The notes below the pieces were generated by a model. It was not told the origin of the DNA. It was given only the letters and a program-made list of their open reading frames with translations, and ran no database searches. A program made the position numbers and the translations under genes. From Aquificota bacterium (GTDB lineage Bacteria; Thermosulfidibacterota; Thermosulfidibacteria; Thermosulfidibacterales; Thermosulfidibacteraceae), in assembly GCA_015494645.1 (NCBI GenBank), contig WGAU01000159.1:1-6884 (forward strand): a DNA stretch of 6,884 nt, in the 5' to 3' direction. This document shows, piece after piece, positions 5,991-6,884 of this stretch. Positions within the stretch are counted from its first letter, which is position 1. Every line of letters begins with the position of its first letter.

Positions 5991-6397
5991 AAATAGCCAA
6001 AAAGGTTGTGCTAACATTTCCCAAGCACACCTGGGACAAACCGATAATATACATGCTACACACAAAGCATCATCTTATGTTTAACATCCTCAAGGCGAAA
6101 ATCACCCCCAACGAAGAAGGGCTTATGGTGCTGGAGCTCATAGGAGAAGAAGAAGACTTCAAAAAGGGCATAGACTTCCTGAAAGAAACAGGAGTCGGAG
6201 TACGATTCCTCGCTGCAGACATAGAAAAAAACGAAGAGTTGTGCACCCATTGCGGAGCTTGCACAGCCATATGCCCTACTTCTGCTTTAGTCTTTGATAA
6301 GGAAACCATGATGGTGAAGTTTGAAAAGGAAAAGTGCATTGGATGCGAGCTTTGTGTGCCGGTTTGTCCCTTTAAGGCCCTGCAGATAAAGATATGA
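5987..6397 (+). CDS. NIL-domain ferredoxin with two [4Fe-4S] clusters
   Basis: This 136-residue protein joins an N-terminal NIL-type domain (about 1-78; beta/alpha, with KKVVLTFPKHTW and LMVLELIGEEEDF) to a two-cluster ferredoxin domain. The cluster motifs are both perfect CxxCxxCxxxCP sequences: C86, C89, C92, C96 and C117, C120, C123, C127. NIL-ferredoxins are known in methanogens as partners of a DUF39 protein in homocysteine synthesis; no DUF39 gene is visible here. As last gene of the U32 operon it is a plausible electron carrier for the Fe-S proteins upstream. The start is a TTG at 5987 that overlaps the previous stop as TTGA. GGGAGGA (5974-5980) lies six bases upstream, whereas in-frame ATGs at 5936 and 5972 have no such site. 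The gene overlaps the convergent OB-fold gene tail to tail by 26 bases. Confidence 0.88.
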   Translation: MKIAKKVVLTFPKHTWDKPIIYMLHTKHHLMFNILKAKITPNEEGLMVLELIGEEEDFKKGIDFLKETGVGVRFLAADIEKNEELCTHCGACTAICPTSALVFDKETMMVKFEKEKCIGCELCVPVCPFKALQIKI

Positions 6398-6776
6398 GCG
6401 TATCGTCCCAAATGTCTATGTAATACCTACCCTTATCGTTTTTCACAAATCCCCTAAGGGACACCTTGCTTCCCGCCACAGGTTCTCCCGCTACGGGTAC
6501 ATGGAGCACAACCTCTAAACACCCGAGATCAAGAAACAAGTTCCTCCCTCTTTTGAAAACCTTCTTAACAGTTCCCTCCACCCTCACAAAGCGCCCCTCG
6601 TACTTGGACGCTTCAAAGCAACTTGCACCGTCTATAACCGCTTCGCTCCTTCCTTCCTGAACCTTCCCTAACTTAACCCTCTTTGTAAGATAGGTATTGG
6701 CCACCTGGTTAAAATGCAGATAGTAAGACACCGCTGCCACCACTGCAAAAGTCACAATCCCTATGGCCTTCTTCAT
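6372..6776 (-). CDS. Membrane-anchored OB-fold protein
   Basis: This 134-residue protein begins MKK followed by a hydrophobic helix (about 4-20), so it is probably anchored in or exported across the inner membrane. There is no lipobox. After a linker (21-55) the rest looks like a small OB-fold barrel of the nucleic-acid-binding type: GRFVRVEGTVKKVF (61-74), RNLFLDLG (78-85), GSKVSLRGFVKND (102-114) and YYIDIWDD (118-125). Two cysteines, C53 and C86, could form a disulfide outside the cytoplasm. The ATG overlaps the stop of the upstream PLD-like gene as ATGA, with GGAG three bases away, so the two are probably translated together. A joint role in handling extracytoplasmic nucleic acid is possible but inferred. 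The specific family is not recognised. Confidence 0.75.
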   Translation of the reverse strand: MKKAIGIVTFAVVAAVSYYLHFNQVANTYLTKRVKLGKVQEGRSEAVIDGASCFEASKYEGRFVRVEGTVKKVFKRGRNLFLDLGCLEVVLHVPVAGEPVAGSKVSLRGFVKNDKGRYYIDIWDDTLISLSAGP

Positions 6777-6884
6777 CTTCTCCAGATCCTCTTAAACTCC
6801 TTCTCGTATATGCTGGCAAGCTTTTCTGAATAGAATACCAGCAGATTCTCGTAGTTCAGCTTCTCAGCAGAAGCCGTCCAGTTG
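6773..6884 (-). CDS. Phospholipase-D-like protein, C-terminal fragment
   Basis: Thirty-six codons of the C-terminus are visible; the gene enters from the right edge. The peptide starts NWTASAEKLNYENLLVFYSE and ends in a basic tail (KRIWRR). In PLD-superfamily proteins, including Nuc-type endonucleases, the HKD motif is followed by a GSxNWT-type stretch and then NxEN-LLV. This fragment matches that downstream part; the HKD catalytic motif itself would lie outside the window. The stop overlaps the ATG of the OB-fold gene. The family call rests on a short segment, and substrate (phospholipid or nucleic acid) cannot be told, although the OB-fold neighbour favours nucleic acid. Confidence 0.7.
   Translation of the reverse strand, partial: NWTASAEKLNYENLLVFYSEKLASIYEKEFKRIWRR

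Noticed and set aside
6430..6461. Inverted repeat CCCTTA/TAAGGG downstream of the ferredoxin gene as a terminator
   Set aside because: The stem is only six pairs with a loop of about 20 bases and no T run after it, and it lies inside the OB-fold coding region.

Overview
The window looks like bacterial DNA of moderate GC (roughly mid-40s percent by eye). It has very tight gene packing, strong GGAGG-type ribosome binding sites, and heavy use of ATA, AGA and AGG codons. This style fits a thermophilic, possibly anaerobic or microaerophilic bacterium. An Aquificota-like host is a guess only; no marker gene in the window fixes the taxonomy.

Layout. Positions 1-103 (minus) hold the N-terminus of a ParA/MinD/CooC-type P-loop protein that runs off the left edge. 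A strong intrinsic terminator (119-148) separates it from a 561-residue benzoate/2-aminobenzoate-type acyl-CoA ligase (172-1857, minus). A 133-bp divergent intergenic region (1858-1990) carries candidate back-to-back promoters. From there a compact six-gene unit runs on the plus strand to 6397: three U32-family proteins in a row (1991-2827, 2814-3770, 3757-4719), a 4-hydroxybenzoyl-CoA-thioesterase-like hot-dog protein (4728-5117), a histone-deacetylase-fold amidohydrolase (5118-5990) and a NIL-domain 2x[4Fe-4S] ferredoxin (5987-6397). Neighbouring genes overlap or lie within 8 bases of each other, so one transcript with translational coupling is likely. The right end holds a convergent minus-strand pair: a membrane-anchored OB-fold protein (6372-6776) whose start overlaps the stop of a phospholipase-D-like protein that enters from the right edge (6773-6884).

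How the genes may work together. U32 proteins were long called peptidases. The characterised UbiU/UbiV, TrhP and RlhA members are instead [4Fe-4S] proteins of oxygen-independent hydroxylation. Here the second U32 protein has the UbiV cysteine layout, and the first and third are of the general UbiU/TrhP type. Their neighbours are an enzyme that would make an aryl-CoA thioester, an enzyme that would cleave one, and a ferredoxin. Together they suggest an undescribed oxygen-independent pathway that modifies an aromatic acid as its CoA ester. The domain calls are well supported by visible motifs; the pathway is inference and the substrate is unknown. No window-scale repeats, CRISPR, IS elements, tRNA or rRNA genes were seen, and there is no gene-free stretch over 300 bases.
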